Shown in pieces: positions 8,387 through 16,587 of a stretch of 29,085 nt of DNA. Location of the stretch: NCBI RefSeq assembly GCF_965139615.1, contig NZ_CBCSIQ010000037.1, positions 1-29,085 of the forward strand. Direction: 5' to 3'. The position numbers and the translations under genes were made by a program. How positions within the stretch are numbered: position 1 is the stretch's first letter; every line of letters starts with the position of its first letter. The DNA is from Kerstersia similis. GTDB taxonomy: Bacteria > Pseudomonadota > Gammaproteobacteria > Burkholderiales > Burkholderiaceae_B. The notes under the pieces are model-generated. The model was not told the DNA's origin, did no database searches, and worked only from the letters and a program-made list of their open reading frames with translations.

Positions 8387-8419
8387 GGATTGACTCGCGA
8401 AAACGCTGGATTGACTTGC
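8387..8419 (+). repeat. Direct repeat of 12 bases just upstream of the lipoprotein gene
   Basis: GGATTGACTCGC (8387-8398) and GGATTGACTTGC (8408-8419) match at 11 of 12 positions. Their starts are 21 bases apart, close to two DNA helical turns, and the second copy touches the lipoprotein start codon. It could be a regulator-binding site or a translational feature. The rest of 8161-8386 shows no gene. Confidence 0.3.
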
Positions 8420-8965
8420 ATGAATGGGAAATTTGCTTTGCTGGCCCTGGGCCTGGCGGCAGGCCTGGGGGGATGCGCCTCCATGTCGGAAGAAGAGTGC
8501 CTGACGGTGGATTGGCACGAGCAGGGAATGCGTGAGGCCGTCAATGGCACGCCGCGCTCGAACTTCATCAAGGACCGCGAGGCATGCGCGAAGATTGGCG
8601 TGGAGGCAGACGAAACACAATATATGGCTGGCTACGCGGCTGGCATTGCCATGTTCTGCACACCGGAAAACGGCTTGCGATGGGGGCGTGAAGGCCGCAC
8701 TTACGCCCAGACTTGCCCGGTGCAGCAGTCCCTGGCCTTCGAAGCCAATTACCGTGCGGGGTATTCCGTCTATCAGGCAGAGGAAGCCATTGTCGCGCTG
8801 CATGCGGAACAGGATCGGCTGGAAAGCCAGCTCGACAAGGCGGGTGACGACAAGGAGCGCCAGCGCCTGCGCCGCGAGTTGCGCCGCCTGGATGAGCGCC
8901 TGCGCGATGCGCGCACGGATCTGATCCGCATGGAGCGGCGCTTGAGCGGTAGCCAGGCATCATGA
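8420..8965 (+). CDS. Putative lipoprotein, DUF2799-like
   Basis: A 181-residue protein starting with a short lipoprotein signal peptide and a lipobox ending LGGC, so the mature protein begins at Cys19 with Ala at +2, compatible with outer-membrane sorting. A middle segment with several cysteines and the pattern YMAGYAAGIAMFC, then GREGRTYAQTCP, resembles DUF2799 proteins. The last 60 residues are a highly charged Glu/Arg-rich coiled coil. The open frame could begin at the ATG at 8390, but the signal peptide makes 8420 the better start even though the ribosome-binding site is weak. The stop overlaps the next start as ATGA, so the two are translationally coupled. The function is unknown; the context suggests an envelope role. 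Confidence 0.7.
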   Translation: MNGKFALLALGLAAGLGGCASMSEEECLTVDWHEQGMREAVNGTPRSNFIKDREACAKIGVEADETQYMAGYAAGIAMFCTPENGLRWGREGRTYAQTCPVQQSLAFEANYRAGYSVYQAEEAIVALHAEQDRLESQLDKAGDDKERQRLRRELRRLDERLRDARTDLIRMERRLSGSQAS

Positions 8966-9717
8966 CCGAGTTTGCAACCTGGGCCGCGGCCCATCCTTAT
9001 TATTGGCTTTTCGCCATGCCGGCTGGCGTGGCCATACTGGCCGCCCTGGCCTGGCGCAGCCTGGCGGGCTTGCAGCCGGGCTGGCGCCGCACGGCGCTAT
9101 ACGGGGGCTTTGCGCTGGCGATGTCGGCGCTCTTTCTGGTGCTGGCGGCAGCGGTTGCCCAGCCTGGCGGCATGGTGACATTCGATACCGCGCTGGCGGA
9201 AGCGCTGGGGGAACAGATGCCAGGCGGCTTGCTGGCCGGGCTGTCTTGGTTCACCTTCCTGGGCGACCGCTATTTCCTGCTCTTGCTGTCCGTGCTGATG
9301 CTGGCGCTGCTGGCCTGGCGCCGGCGCTGGTGGCTGTGCGGCACGGCCGTGCTGGCAACGGCCGGCGGCGGGGCGCTGAATTGGGTGCTCAAGCATCTCT
9401 TCCAGCGCGTTCGCCCGGAGCATACGCATGGCTATATCGAAGCGACGGGATTCAGCTTTCCCAGCGGCCATGCCTCGGCGTCCTTGATCATATACGGCTT
9501 TGGCTGCTACCTATTGCTGCGCCTGTTGCCGGAACGCTGGCATATGGCTTGCATTGCCGTGGCGACAGGCCTGGTGGCGGCGATCGGTGCAAGCCGTATC
9601 TTGCTGCATGTCCACTTTTTCAGTGATGTGGTGGCAGGTTTTGCGGTGAGTGCGCTGTGGCTGGCTTTATGCGTGTTTCTGGCTGAACGCTGCCTGGCGC
9701 GCCAGACCGGCAGGTAG
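8962..9717 (+). CDS. PAP2-superfamily membrane phosphatase
   Basis: A 251-residue polytopic membrane protein of the type 2 phosphatidic-acid phosphatase superfamily, which removes phosphate from lipids such as undecaprenyl pyrophosphate or phosphatidylglycerol phosphate. All three signature motifs are present and well spaced: K144 through R151-P152 (KHLFQRVRP), PSGH at 167-170, and S211-R212 with His218 and Asp222 (SR-x5-H-x3-D). His170 and His218 are the expected catalytic pair. Five or six membrane helices surround them. It overlaps the upstream lipoprotein gene by four bases (ATGA). The lipid substrate cannot be told from sequence. Confidence 0.9.
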   Translation: MTEFATWAAAHPYYWLFAMPAGVAILAALAWRSLAGLQPGWRRTALYGGFALAMSALFLVLAAAVAQPGGMVTFDTALAEALGEQMPGGLLAGLSWFTFLGDRYFLLLLSVLMLALLAWRRRWWLCGTAVLATAGGGALNWVLKHLFQRVRPEHTHGYIEATGFSFPSGHASASLIIYGFGCYLLLRLLPERWHMACIAVATGLVAAIGASRILLHVHFFSDVVAGFAVSALWLALCVFLAERCLARQTGR

Positions 9718-9719
9718 TT

Positions 9720-9736
9720 GGGCGCAGGGGGCGCCC
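9720..9736. terminator. Short hairpin between convergent PAP2 and ClC genes
   Basis: GGGCGC 9720-9725 pairs with GCGCCC 9731-9736 around a five-base loop in the 27-base gap between convergent genes. There is no T-run on either side, so termination there is only possible. Confidence 0.25.
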
Positions 9737-9744
9737 GCCGCGCC

Positions 9745-11064
9745 TCACGCCTTATCCGCTGGCTTTTCCGGCATGCTTTGGCCTGCCAGGCGCAAGGTTC
9801 TGGCCAGCAGGACTTCATAAATCGGCTTGCCACCCAGGCCGGCTGCGACCAGATGGGCTGTGACGGCGGTGAGCAGCGAGGGAATCGCCAGGGCATAGGT
9901 GCCCGTCAGCTCCAGTACAAGAATAATGCCGACCAGCGGGGAGCGCACCGTGCTGGAAAACAGACCGGCCATGCCGGCGGCAGCAAAGGCGACCATGGCG
10001 CCGGGCGGCAGCGTGATGACATATCCGAGCAGGGTGGCAAACAGAATGCTGCTGGTCGTGGCCAGCGCCAGGATGGGGGCGAAGATGCCTGCAGGCACGC
10101 CGGTGGAGTAGCTGGCGGCAGTCAGGAAAAAGCGCAGCAGAATGACCAGACCCAGCAAGCCGATGGGCAGCGGGTTGCTGACCAGGGCCACTGCCAGGGA
10201 TTCCCCGCCGCCAGTGGCTTCGGGGAACAGAATCAGCATCGGGCCGATGATCAGGCCCAGCAGCGCGGGAATCAGGTATGGCGATACTTTCAGGCCGACT
10301 TTCTGCGAGAGATTCAGCCCGGCGATGATGGCGCGGTTGAAAACGACGCCCAGCACGCCCAATACCAGCCCCAGCACGATAAAGGCCGGCAGGAAATACG
10401 TGGGCATGTGCTCGGCGCTCATCGACATGTAGGGAATCGAGCCTGTCAGCGCGGTGGTGGTCAGGCCGCTGAAGCCACAGGCAATGATCACTGCGCCATA
10501 GGTATTGATACGGTAGGGAAAGGCGTCGCGCGCCTCTTCGATAATGAAGGCAATGGAAGCCAGGGGCGCATTGAAGGCGGCGGTGAGGCCGGCGGCGCCA
10601 CCGGCGCCCCACAGCGCGCGCGCTTGCTCTGCCGCCAGGGTGAAGCGTGAACTGATGGCTTTGGCGATGGAGGCGCCCATGTGAATGGTCGGGCCTTCAC
10701 GGCCACCGACCAGGCCAGCGCCCAGCGCCAGCGTGCCGCCGATGAATTTGACGGGCAGGACGCGTTGCCAGCGGATTTCACGCAGGCCTTGCATGGCGCC
10801 TTCGATTTCCTGTACCCCGGAGCCGCTGGCTTCCGGTGCGTAGCGGCGCACCAGGGCAACGGCGGCACAGAACATCACGGCCGAGAACAGGGCCATCACG
10901 ATATATAGCAGCGGGCCGGAAAGCTGCAGGGTTTCCGGCAAATGACGGCTCCAGGCCAGGGAGCGTTCGACAAGGCTGTGAAAGGCGCTGCCCAGCACCC
11001 CGGTCAGGGTACCGATGATGGCGGCAAGAAAATAATAGGTCCGGTCGCTGATCTGGCGCGGCAT
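9745..11064 (-). CDS. ClC-type chloride/proton antiporter
   Basis: The protein (439 residues from the ATG at 11064) is a full-length ClC transporter. The chloride-site signatures are present: GSGVQEIEG with Ser82, GREGPT with the gating Glu123, and GVPAGIFAPIL. The intracellular proton glutamate is present in FIIEEAR (Glu177), and a Tyr near the C-terminus (GGKPIYEVLLART) aligns with the central chloride-binding Tyr of E. coli ClcA. Presence of both glutamates implies a coupled 2Cl-/H+ exchanger rather than a channel. There is no C-terminal CBS domain. An in-frame TTG at 11079 is an alternative start, but neither site has a strong ribosome-binding site. It is convergent with the PAP2 gene and has no operon partner. 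Confidence 0.92.
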   Translation of the reverse strand: MPRQISDRTYYFLAAIIGTLTGVLGSAFHSLVERSLAWSRHLPETLQLSGPLLYIVMALFSAVMFCAAVALVRRYAPEASGSGVQEIEGAMQGLREIRWQRVLPVKFIGGTLALGAGLVGGREGPTIHMGASIAKAISSRFTLAAEQARALWGAGGAAGLTAAFNAPLASIAFIIEEARDAFPYRINTYGAVIIACGFSGLTTTALTGSIPYMSMSAEHMPTYFLPAFIVLGLVLGVLGVVFNRAIIAGLNLSQKVGLKVSPYLIPALLGLIIGPMLILFPEATGGGESLAVALVSNPLPIGLLGLVILLRFFLTAASYSTGVPAGIFAPILALATTSSILFATLLGYVITLPPGAMVAFAAAGMAGLFSSTVRSPLVGIILVLELTGTYALAIPSLLTAVTAHLVAAGLGGKPIYEVLLARTLRLAGQSMPEKPADKA

Positions 11065-11674
11065 GGCTCTGAATATCAATGCAGTTCATGGGCCGGGCAC
11101 AGGCGCAGGCCCGGAGTGGCCGGTCGGAAAACGGAGGAAACGGTTTCGCTATTCTACGAGGGTTTGGGGATGCGCTTATCGCGGCAGGGGATTTTGACTT
11201 TTATTTTGTGAATGAATGCAAAATTTTCTGGCGGGAGGCTGGGCAGTGCGGGGAATGTGTCTGTGGTTTGAGTGCTTGCATGCCCCGGGTCTTTTCGTTT
11301 TGTGTTTCAGCCATGAATAAAAGCGGTGCGCCGGAACCGGATAGATGTTAAAGGAGACAATTTCCCGGCCAGTGATTTAATTGCGCCGGGCTTGCGCTGC
11401 GTCAAAGGAATGCCGGGGCAAAGGACCGCCGGGTTCCTATAATGGACTTGAAAGATTGATTAAGAATGCGGGCGCAGAAACGGCTGAGTCGGCAATCATC
11501 AGCGGGTAATTGCAGCAGAGGTTTTCAGTTGCGGTTTTTCGCTGAAGGTGAGTCTGGCTTTTGACGAGATGCGCTGCTGGATGGTTTATTTGAGGAAAGC
11601 CTGGCGCTTTCCATAATTCGGGCGGGATGATGCCGGTGTTGGCCTGCGTTGCCGTCTTCAACGGGAGAACGAAA
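11065..11674. other. 610-base spacer between divergent ClC and macro-domain genes
   Basis: No coding frame here is convincing; the short frames lack ribosome-binding sites and family resemblance. The stretch is more AT-rich than its flanks, carries a clear TATAAT box, and would give the macro-domain gene an unusually long leader of about 225 bases. A small RNA or short leader peptide cannot be excluded. Confidence 0.4.
11438..11443 (+). promoter_or_regulatory. Consensus -10 box, probable promoter of the macro-domain gene
   Basis: A perfect TATAAT sits in the spacer, followed by a purine about seven bases on. No good -35 box is found 16-18 bases upstream, so the promoter may be weak or activator-dependent. 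Confidence 0.4.
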
Positions 11675-12178
11675 TTGATTAAAGAAGTTACTGGCGATAT
11701 CTTGCTGTCCAAGGCTGACCTGCTGGCTCACGGGATTGCAGCCAATGATCCCTTCGATAGCGGTCTGGCATTGGCGTTGCGCGAGCGTTGGCCGTCGCTG
11801 GTACGCGATTACCGTCACGATACCCGTTCCAAGGCGATCGAGCCCGGTGAAGTCTGGGTCTGGGCTGGCGTGGACGAGAACGGCGGTATGCGCCGCATCG
11901 TGAATCTGGTCACGCAGAATAGCGTGGGCGATGGCCCGACGGCCAAGCCGGGTAAGGCGACCTTGGAAAATGTGCGGCATGCACTGCAAAACCTGGTTCG
12001 CCTGGTGCAGAAGGAAGGCATTACCAGCCTTGCGCTGCCGCGCCTGGCGACGGGTGTGGGTGGTCTGGAGTGGGATGCAGTGAAGCCTCTGGTTGAGCAA
12101 TACCTGGGCGAACTGTCGATTCCCGTGGTCGTCTATACGGTGTACCAGAAGGGTCAACAGGCCGACGAAGGCCTGTAA
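11675..12178 (+). CDS. Stand-alone macro-domain protein, TARG1/ALC1-like
   Basis: A 167-residue single macro domain of the kind that binds ADP-ribose. The N-terminal IKEVTGDIL and SGLALALRERWP, the central RRIVNLVTQ, and the C-terminal LPRLATGVGGLEWDAV align with TARG1/OARD1 and the bacterial DarG antitoxin macro domain rather than with the MacroD type. The lysine and aspartate used by human TARG1 to remove ADP-ribose appear to be replaced: Gln81 or Asn82 in LVTQN, and Gly at the GVGGL position. It may thus bind ADP-ribose without the same hydrolase chemistry. I chose the TTG at 11675 because GGAGA lies six bases upstream and the domain starts at once; an upstream ATG at 11627 adds 16 unrelated residues. 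No DarT-like toxin is adjacent. It is convergent with the dynamin operon. Confidence 0.82.
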   Translation: MIKEVTGDILLSKADLLAHGIAANDPFDSGLALALRERWPSLVRDYRHDTRSKAIEPGEVWVWAGVDENGGMRRIVNLVTQNSVGDGPTAKPGKATLENVRHALQNLVRLVQKEGITSLALPRLATGVGGLEWDAVKPLVEQYLGELSIPVVVYTVYQKGQQADEGL

Positions 12179-12200
12179 TCCGCAGGCGATGTGCCTGTCG

Positions 12201-12236
12201 GCAGCGGGGGGCAGGTCTGGATCTGCCCCCCGCTGC
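12201..12236. terminator. Long GC-rich hairpin between convergent macro-domain and dynamin genes
   Basis: A 14-bp stem (12201-12214 with 12223-12236) with an eight-base loop fills much of the 77-base gap between the two convergent stop codons. It contains a six-G run paired to six C. There is no T-run on either strand, but position and stability suggest a two-way transcription barrier. Confidence 0.5.
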
Positions 12237-12255
12237 TGCCAGCACGGCTTCGGTA

Positions 12256-14196
12256 TCAGGAAAACCAGCGCTGCCAGAAACGCTTTCTTTGCGGTTCTGG
12301 CGTTGCTGTTTTTGGCGGCGCAACGCCATCCTGCGCCGCCGATAGTGCGGATGCCTCGGGGCGCGCATTGGTTTCCGGCAGTATCTCAGTGGTCTGTGCC
12401 GTCTCGGCGGCTTCTGGCATTTCGTCGGCCGGTTCAGGTGTTTCTATCCTGGCACGCGTCTCAGCCGTTGCGGACACCAGGCTTGCGTTCGTGTCCTGGC
12501 GCAGCGGCCGTGCGGCCCGGATGGCTTCGCCCCGCTCGCGCCAGGCCTCGAAACGCGCCAGGCGCTGCTGCAGCCTATCAAGCTCACGGGAAATGTCCTG
12601 CAATTGCGCTTGCAGCGGCGCGAGGCTGGGGAAAAAGTGGGTTTCGAACTCTTCACTCTCTATGCTGGCAACCAACAGGCGGCTTTCTTCGGATAGCTGG
12701 GCGCAGAGCTTTTCGATGGCCGCCTGGAACATGCGTTTGCGTTGCTCCTGCTGCCAGGTATCCCAGACTTCCAGGGCCAGCCCCAGGATGGACAACATGC
12801 CGTTGATGCCTTTGGCCAGATTGACGGCGCCAAAGGATTTGAAAACCAGATACTTGCCTATATCCATGCCCATGGTTTTGGCAATACTGCTCAGGCCGTC
12901 ACGGGCAGCAAGAATGTGCTGCGTGTTGATGAGGTTGCTGCCGGCCAGATAATGCAGCCCTTGTTTGCCCAACGTGGCAGCCATGCTGTTGAAGTGCGAG
13001 ATGCCGGACTCCAGGCTGATCTGTATGCGGTTCAGGTCTTCGGTGATGTTGCTGACTTCTTCGACAAAGTATTCTTTGATGCGCTGGCGCACCAGGGTAG
13101 CTTCGGAACCGATTTCACGGTGGTAGAAATCGGCAAAGGTGTCGGGTGATGTGCCTTGGGCTTGAAGAATGAGTTCTTCGATATAGCGCACGATCTTGCC
13201 ACTGAGCCGTACCCGGGCCTGGGCAATCTTGTGTTGAACCTGGAAAATTTCCGCTTGTTGCGCCCGGCGCATGGCGTCGAGCTGGCGGCATTCGGCCAGC
13301 AGGCTGGCCGTGCCTTCCCTGGCTTGCGGCAATTGCTGCGCCAGCAGGTCGGCGATGATACTGTGGCGCATGGCCAGGGCCAGTGCCAGCGGGCCCCCAC
13401 TGTGTTCTATGCGTTGCTGCGTGGCGGTTTGCAGGGTATCTATGTGCGACAGGCGCCGGAACTGTTCCAGATGCTGCAGCCAATGCGCCGTGCCCAGGCC
13501 GAATGGGTTGGCGGCTACCGCAGTAATGCTCAAGCTCGCACGTTCCTGCTCCGTCAGCGCCAGGATGGCGTCCAGGCGTGCCGTGACGCTTTCCTGCTTG
13601 ATCGCCAGCTTTTCCTCGTAATCGGCTTCATCTTCGATATCGGCGACTTCATCAAAGCGGCCAAGGACAAACACGGTTCGGGGCAACAAGTTCAGCGTGC
13701 GGAACAGCCATTGCAGTTCCTCCGCATGGCTGTGCTTGACGGGATTGGTGGCATTCATGACGTACAGCACCAGATGGGCGGCGCTGACATATTGCCGGGT
13801 GATGTCGCGGTATTTCTCCAGCGCCAGCGTATCCGGGTTGAATTGTTCCTTGAAGCCGAAGAGCCCGGGCGTATCCACCAGTTCCAGTTGCTCCCCGATG
13901 TCATAGCGTTGCACGGCATCGGATGATTCACTATGGCTGATGCGCATGGTCTCGGTGTCCAGCCGCTCCAGCCAGGCAGCCGCCAGGGCCGTTTTGCCTT
14001 CCGAAAATCCGCCGATCAGGACGATACGCAGCCGCTCCTGGCTCAGGTCCTGCCTGGCCTGCGCCAATTTGCTCGCCAGCGTGGCTGGCAGCGCGACCCC
14101 CAGTGCCTGCCCCTGTTCAAGAAAGGCAGCGAGCTCGTCGAGCAGGGTCAGGGCCCGTTGCTTTTGCTCAAGGAAGGTATCCAGTGTCTGGCTCAT
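12256..14196 (-). CDS. Dynamin-like GTPase, LeoA-like (second gene of the pair)
   Basis: A 646-residue dynamin-family GTPase. The GTPase domain has a P-loop GGFSEGKT at 62-69, the G3 motif DTPG at 108-111, and a G4-like LGRFDEV in which Asp182 is kept but the usual Asn/Thr-Lys is Gly-Arg. Long helices follow from about 250 to 570. They contain a hydrophobic glycine-rich stretch near 450-475 (GAVNLAKG, then GINGMLSILGLAL) that could be a membrane paddle. The C-terminus is a low-complexity Glu/Pro/Ala/Thr tail ending in a basic-aromatic QRKRFWQRWFS, which could bind membranes. Length, N-terminus and motif order resemble LeoA of enterotoxigenic E. coli. It starts 18 bases after the stop of the other dynamin gene, so they form one operon. 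The expected role is membrane remodelling, possibly anti-phage defence. Confidence 0.82.
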   Translation of the reverse strand: MSQTLDTFLEQKQRALTLLDELAAFLEQGQALGVALPATLASKLAQARQDLSQERLRIVLIGGFSEGKTALAAAWLERLDTETMRISHSESSDAVQRYDIGEQLELVDTPGLFGFKEQFNPDTLALEKYRDITRQYVSAAHLVLYVMNATNPVKHSHAEELQWLFRTLNLLPRTVFVLGRFDEVADIEDEADYEEKLAIKQESVTARLDAILALTEQERASLSITAVAANPFGLGTAHWLQHLEQFRRLSHIDTLQTATQQRIEHSGGPLALALAMRHSIIADLLAQQLPQAREGTASLLAECRQLDAMRRAQQAEIFQVQHKIAQARVRLSGKIVRYIEELILQAQGTSPDTFADFYHREIGSEATLVRQRIKEYFVEEVSNITEDLNRIQISLESGISHFNSMAATLGKQGLHYLAGSNLINTQHILAARDGLSSIAKTMGMDIGKYLVFKSFGAVNLAKGINGMLSILGLALEVWDTWQQEQRKRMFQAAIEKLCAQLSEESRLLVASIESEEFETHFFPSLAPLQAQLQDISRELDRLQQRLARFEAWRERGEAIRAARPLRQDTNASLVSATAETRARIETPEPADEMPEAAETAQTTEILPETNARPEASALSAAQDGVAPPKTATPEPQRKRFWQRWFS

Positions 14197-14214
14197 TGAG
14201 ACATTCCGTAAGAG

Positions 14215-16422
14215 TCATGGCAGCCTGGCAAGCAGCCCGGACAGGCCATCGCTGGCCTGTTGCATGGCGCCGTGCATCAGGCGTACCGATTGTGCAGGAA
14301 GGTTCAGGTTTTGGTGCACAGGCTCGGCCAGTTGCCTGAGCCCGGCATTGAAGACATCCAGTTGCTGCGCCAGACTTTCCTTGAGCGCGTCGAACATCCG
14401 GCCGATATTGTCATCGGCAGCCTGGCGCTGCTGCGCCTGTTTGTGTCGGCTGCTGAGCATGCCGCGCACGGAGTTGTACAGGCTGAGTGCGACGGTGGCG
14501 GCACCGATGGCAGCCAGTATCCAGCCCGCAGGGTTCCAGACCAGCAGGGCGGCGCCGCCCAGCGTAGAGGCCAGATTCACGGCCTGGAAATTGCGCCGCA
14601 AACGGAATTTCAGTTCCATGGCGGGCAAGCTCGGCTGGAAGGCGGGCAGCAGAGACCGGGACAACACATTTTCCGTTTGGGCGGCTGCGCGCCGGGTCAG
14701 TTGCTCCAGTTGCGCCTGGAAGGTTTCCAGAATCGGCGCAACCGTGCTGGCCAGCGCGGTTGTCAACTCGGGGCCGCTGTCTTCGGTGTAGCGCCGCAGG
14801 CATTTCTTGAACTCGCTGTGACTGATGTTGCGGTCGATGTCCGCGTGAATCTGCTGCCGCAGGCGGGCGCGCGCGCTATCCAGAACCTCGCTGCAGGCGG
14901 CGCGCAGGGCTTGTTCGGTACTGAAGCAAATCGCGTCCAGTTCGCGCCGGTCGTTGGCCGCTTGTTGCGCCAATTGCGTGGCCGTGTGCAGCAACTGCTG
15001 GCTGATCTGCTGCAGCAGTTGTTGGCCGCGTACCAGCGCGGCGCGGATCTTATGAAGATTGGCCTGGCGGATTTTTTCGCGGTAGCCCTGGCAAAGCTCC
15101 TTGCCGATGAAATCACAGAAGGCCCGCATATTGCTTTTTTCCAGCAATTGCTCCGGTGGCATGGCGGCAAGGAACTTGGCGCGGGCGCGGTGCAGCGAAG
15201 TGCCGGGCAGCAGGGCGTCGGCAACGGCATAGAACGCTGGCAAGGCACTGATGCTGATGGTGTTGCGGTAACTGCTGCCCAGTTGCTCGCGCAGGCGATT
15301 TTCGAGTTCCAGCAGGCCCCTGGTTTCATCAGGATCCAGCAAGGTGGCGCCTTGCAGGGCTTGTGGGTTGGTCACGCGCTTATTGAATACGGACCAGACT
15401 TCGGCCTGGTCGGAGAGCTGTGCACGTATTTTTTCCAGCGTGCCGGGGGTGCCGGGTTCGCCCTGGTTCGGGGGCGCAGCCTTGGGCGTAATGTAGAACA
15501 CGGCATGCGCCTGGCGGATGGCGGCCTGAATGCTCGCCAGGACATCGTCCTCCTTGCCTTCGATGCCGGGGACGTCGATCAGTGCAAATTTCTGGCCCTG
15601 ATATTCAAACTCGTAACGCCTGGCCGTCCGGGTGAAGTCGGCATGGCCCGTGCCGATGATGGCGCCATCCTGCAGCGCGGCCAGTTCGGCATGACGCGCC
15701 AAGGCAGTGCTCTGTTGCTGCATGGCATCGGCCAGGCGGGTATCAAGCAGGGCGATGTTGGCAGCCGTACCCGCTTGTTCGTCGTCCAGCGCAGTTCGCA
15801 ATGCCTGCAGCCTTTGCTCCGCTTGCGCCAGTTGCTGCTCTTCGGGCAGCGGCCGGAACCAGTGGAGCATCTTCTGCAGCCAGTTTAGCGATGCCAGATC
15901 CGCTTGCAGCTGAATACGCAGGCTGGCGGCTTCCTGTCTGGCATCTTCCAGCGCTGCCGTGTGCGCCGACTGCTGTGCGGCCTGCCGGATGCGTGCCTGT
16001 TCAATTTCCTCTGCCAGTTGCTGCGTGGCCTGCGCCAGCTGTTCCAGCACGCTGGCTTCCTGGGGGGCGTCCTGCGCCAGTTCGGCGTAGCGGGCGCGTT
16101 CGGCCAGCTTGCCAGGTTCCCCCAGCAAAATGCGCAGAGTTTCAATAATGGTGGATTTGCCGGCATTGGTTTCGCCGTACAGGGCGATTGTGAAGGTCTC
16201 CCATTCGGCAGCATCTTCCAGGCGGCTCAGATCCTGATCCAGCTGTTCGCGGTAGGCAGCCAGCCGGGCCAGCGCGAGATCGCGCGCCTGTGCCTGGGCG
16301 GCGGGTAGAGGCTCGGCAGTAGGCGTGTGGCCGATTTCCGTGATCAGGGCATCGAAGCGCTGGCGGAGTTCGGCATACAGCGCGGCAGAGGGCGGCATCG
16401 CATGGGCGGGCAAGGATGGCAT
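14215..16422 (-). CDS. Dynamin-like GTPase, LeoBC-like (first gene of the pair)
   Basis: A 735-residue dynamin-family GTPase. The P-loop GETNAGKST is at 83-91 and G3 DVPG at 283-286; the G4 position reads NKRV (347-350), lacking the usual Asp. Between P-loop and switch I is an insertion of about 150 residues, mostly Gln/Glu/Ala-rich coiled coil, with an aromatic segment LNWLQKMLHWFRPL at 179-192. Long helices follow. Near 616-655 there is a strong hydrophobic hairpin (LGGAALLVWNPAGW, then ILAAIGAATVALSLY), the likely membrane insert. The ATG at 16422 has AGGTGA three bases upstream. It lies directly upstream of the LeoA-like gene, the order of LeoBC-LeoA in Eleos and of other paired bacterial dynamins that act as heteromers. 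Membrane-associated action at the cytoplasmic face is expected. Confidence 0.8.
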   Translation of the reverse strand: MPSLPAHAMPPSAALYAELRQRFDALITEIGHTPTAEPLPAAQAQARDLALARLAAYREQLDQDLSRLEDAAEWETFTIALYGETNAGKSTIIETLRILLGEPGKLAERARYAELAQDAPQEASVLEQLAQATQQLAEEIEQARIRQAAQQSAHTAALEDARQEAASLRIQLQADLASLNWLQKMLHWFRPLPEEQQLAQAEQRLQALRTALDDEQAGTAANIALLDTRLADAMQQQSTALARHAELAALQDGAIIGTGHADFTRTARRYEFEYQGQKFALIDVPGIEGKEDDVLASIQAAIRQAHAVFYITPKAAPPNQGEPGTPGTLEKIRAQLSDQAEVWSVFNKRVTNPQALQGATLLDPDETRGLLELENRLREQLGSSYRNTISISALPAFYAVADALLPGTSLHRARAKFLAAMPPEQLLEKSNMRAFCDFIGKELCQGYREKIRQANLHKIRAALVRGQQLLQQISQQLLHTATQLAQQAANDRRELDAICFSTEQALRAACSEVLDSARARLRQQIHADIDRNISHSEFKKCLRRYTEDSGPELTTALASTVAPILETFQAQLEQLTRRAAAQTENVLSRSLLPAFQPSLPAMELKFRLRRNFQAVNLASTLGGAALLVWNPAGWILAAIGAATVALSLYNSVRGMLSSRHKQAQQRQAADDNIGRMFDALKESLAQQLDVFNAGLRQLAEPVHQNLNLPAQSVRLMHGAMQQASDGLSGLLARLP

Positions 16423-16587
16423 GGCTCACCTGTGAAGGCGGAATAGCCTTCGATTGTAGAGCAAGGCCTCAGGGTAGAATTCCTCTGCCCGGAAGGCTTG
16501 GCCGGGGACGTCGCCATGGGAATGGCAGCCGTCCCGCTATGGCGCTATCAAGGCCGGCCGCAACGATGCGTCCGGGTCAAGGAAGAG

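Noticed and set aside
14260..15888. 542-codon plus-strand open frame
   Set aside because: Antisense to the LeoBC-like GTPase, which has P-loop and G3 motifs and a good ribosome-binding site.
11675..16422. Macro-domain gene and dynamin pair as one toxin-antitoxin or defence operon
   Set aside because: The macro-domain gene is convergent with the pair and separated by a hairpin, so co-transcription is excluded; only functional linkage remains possible.
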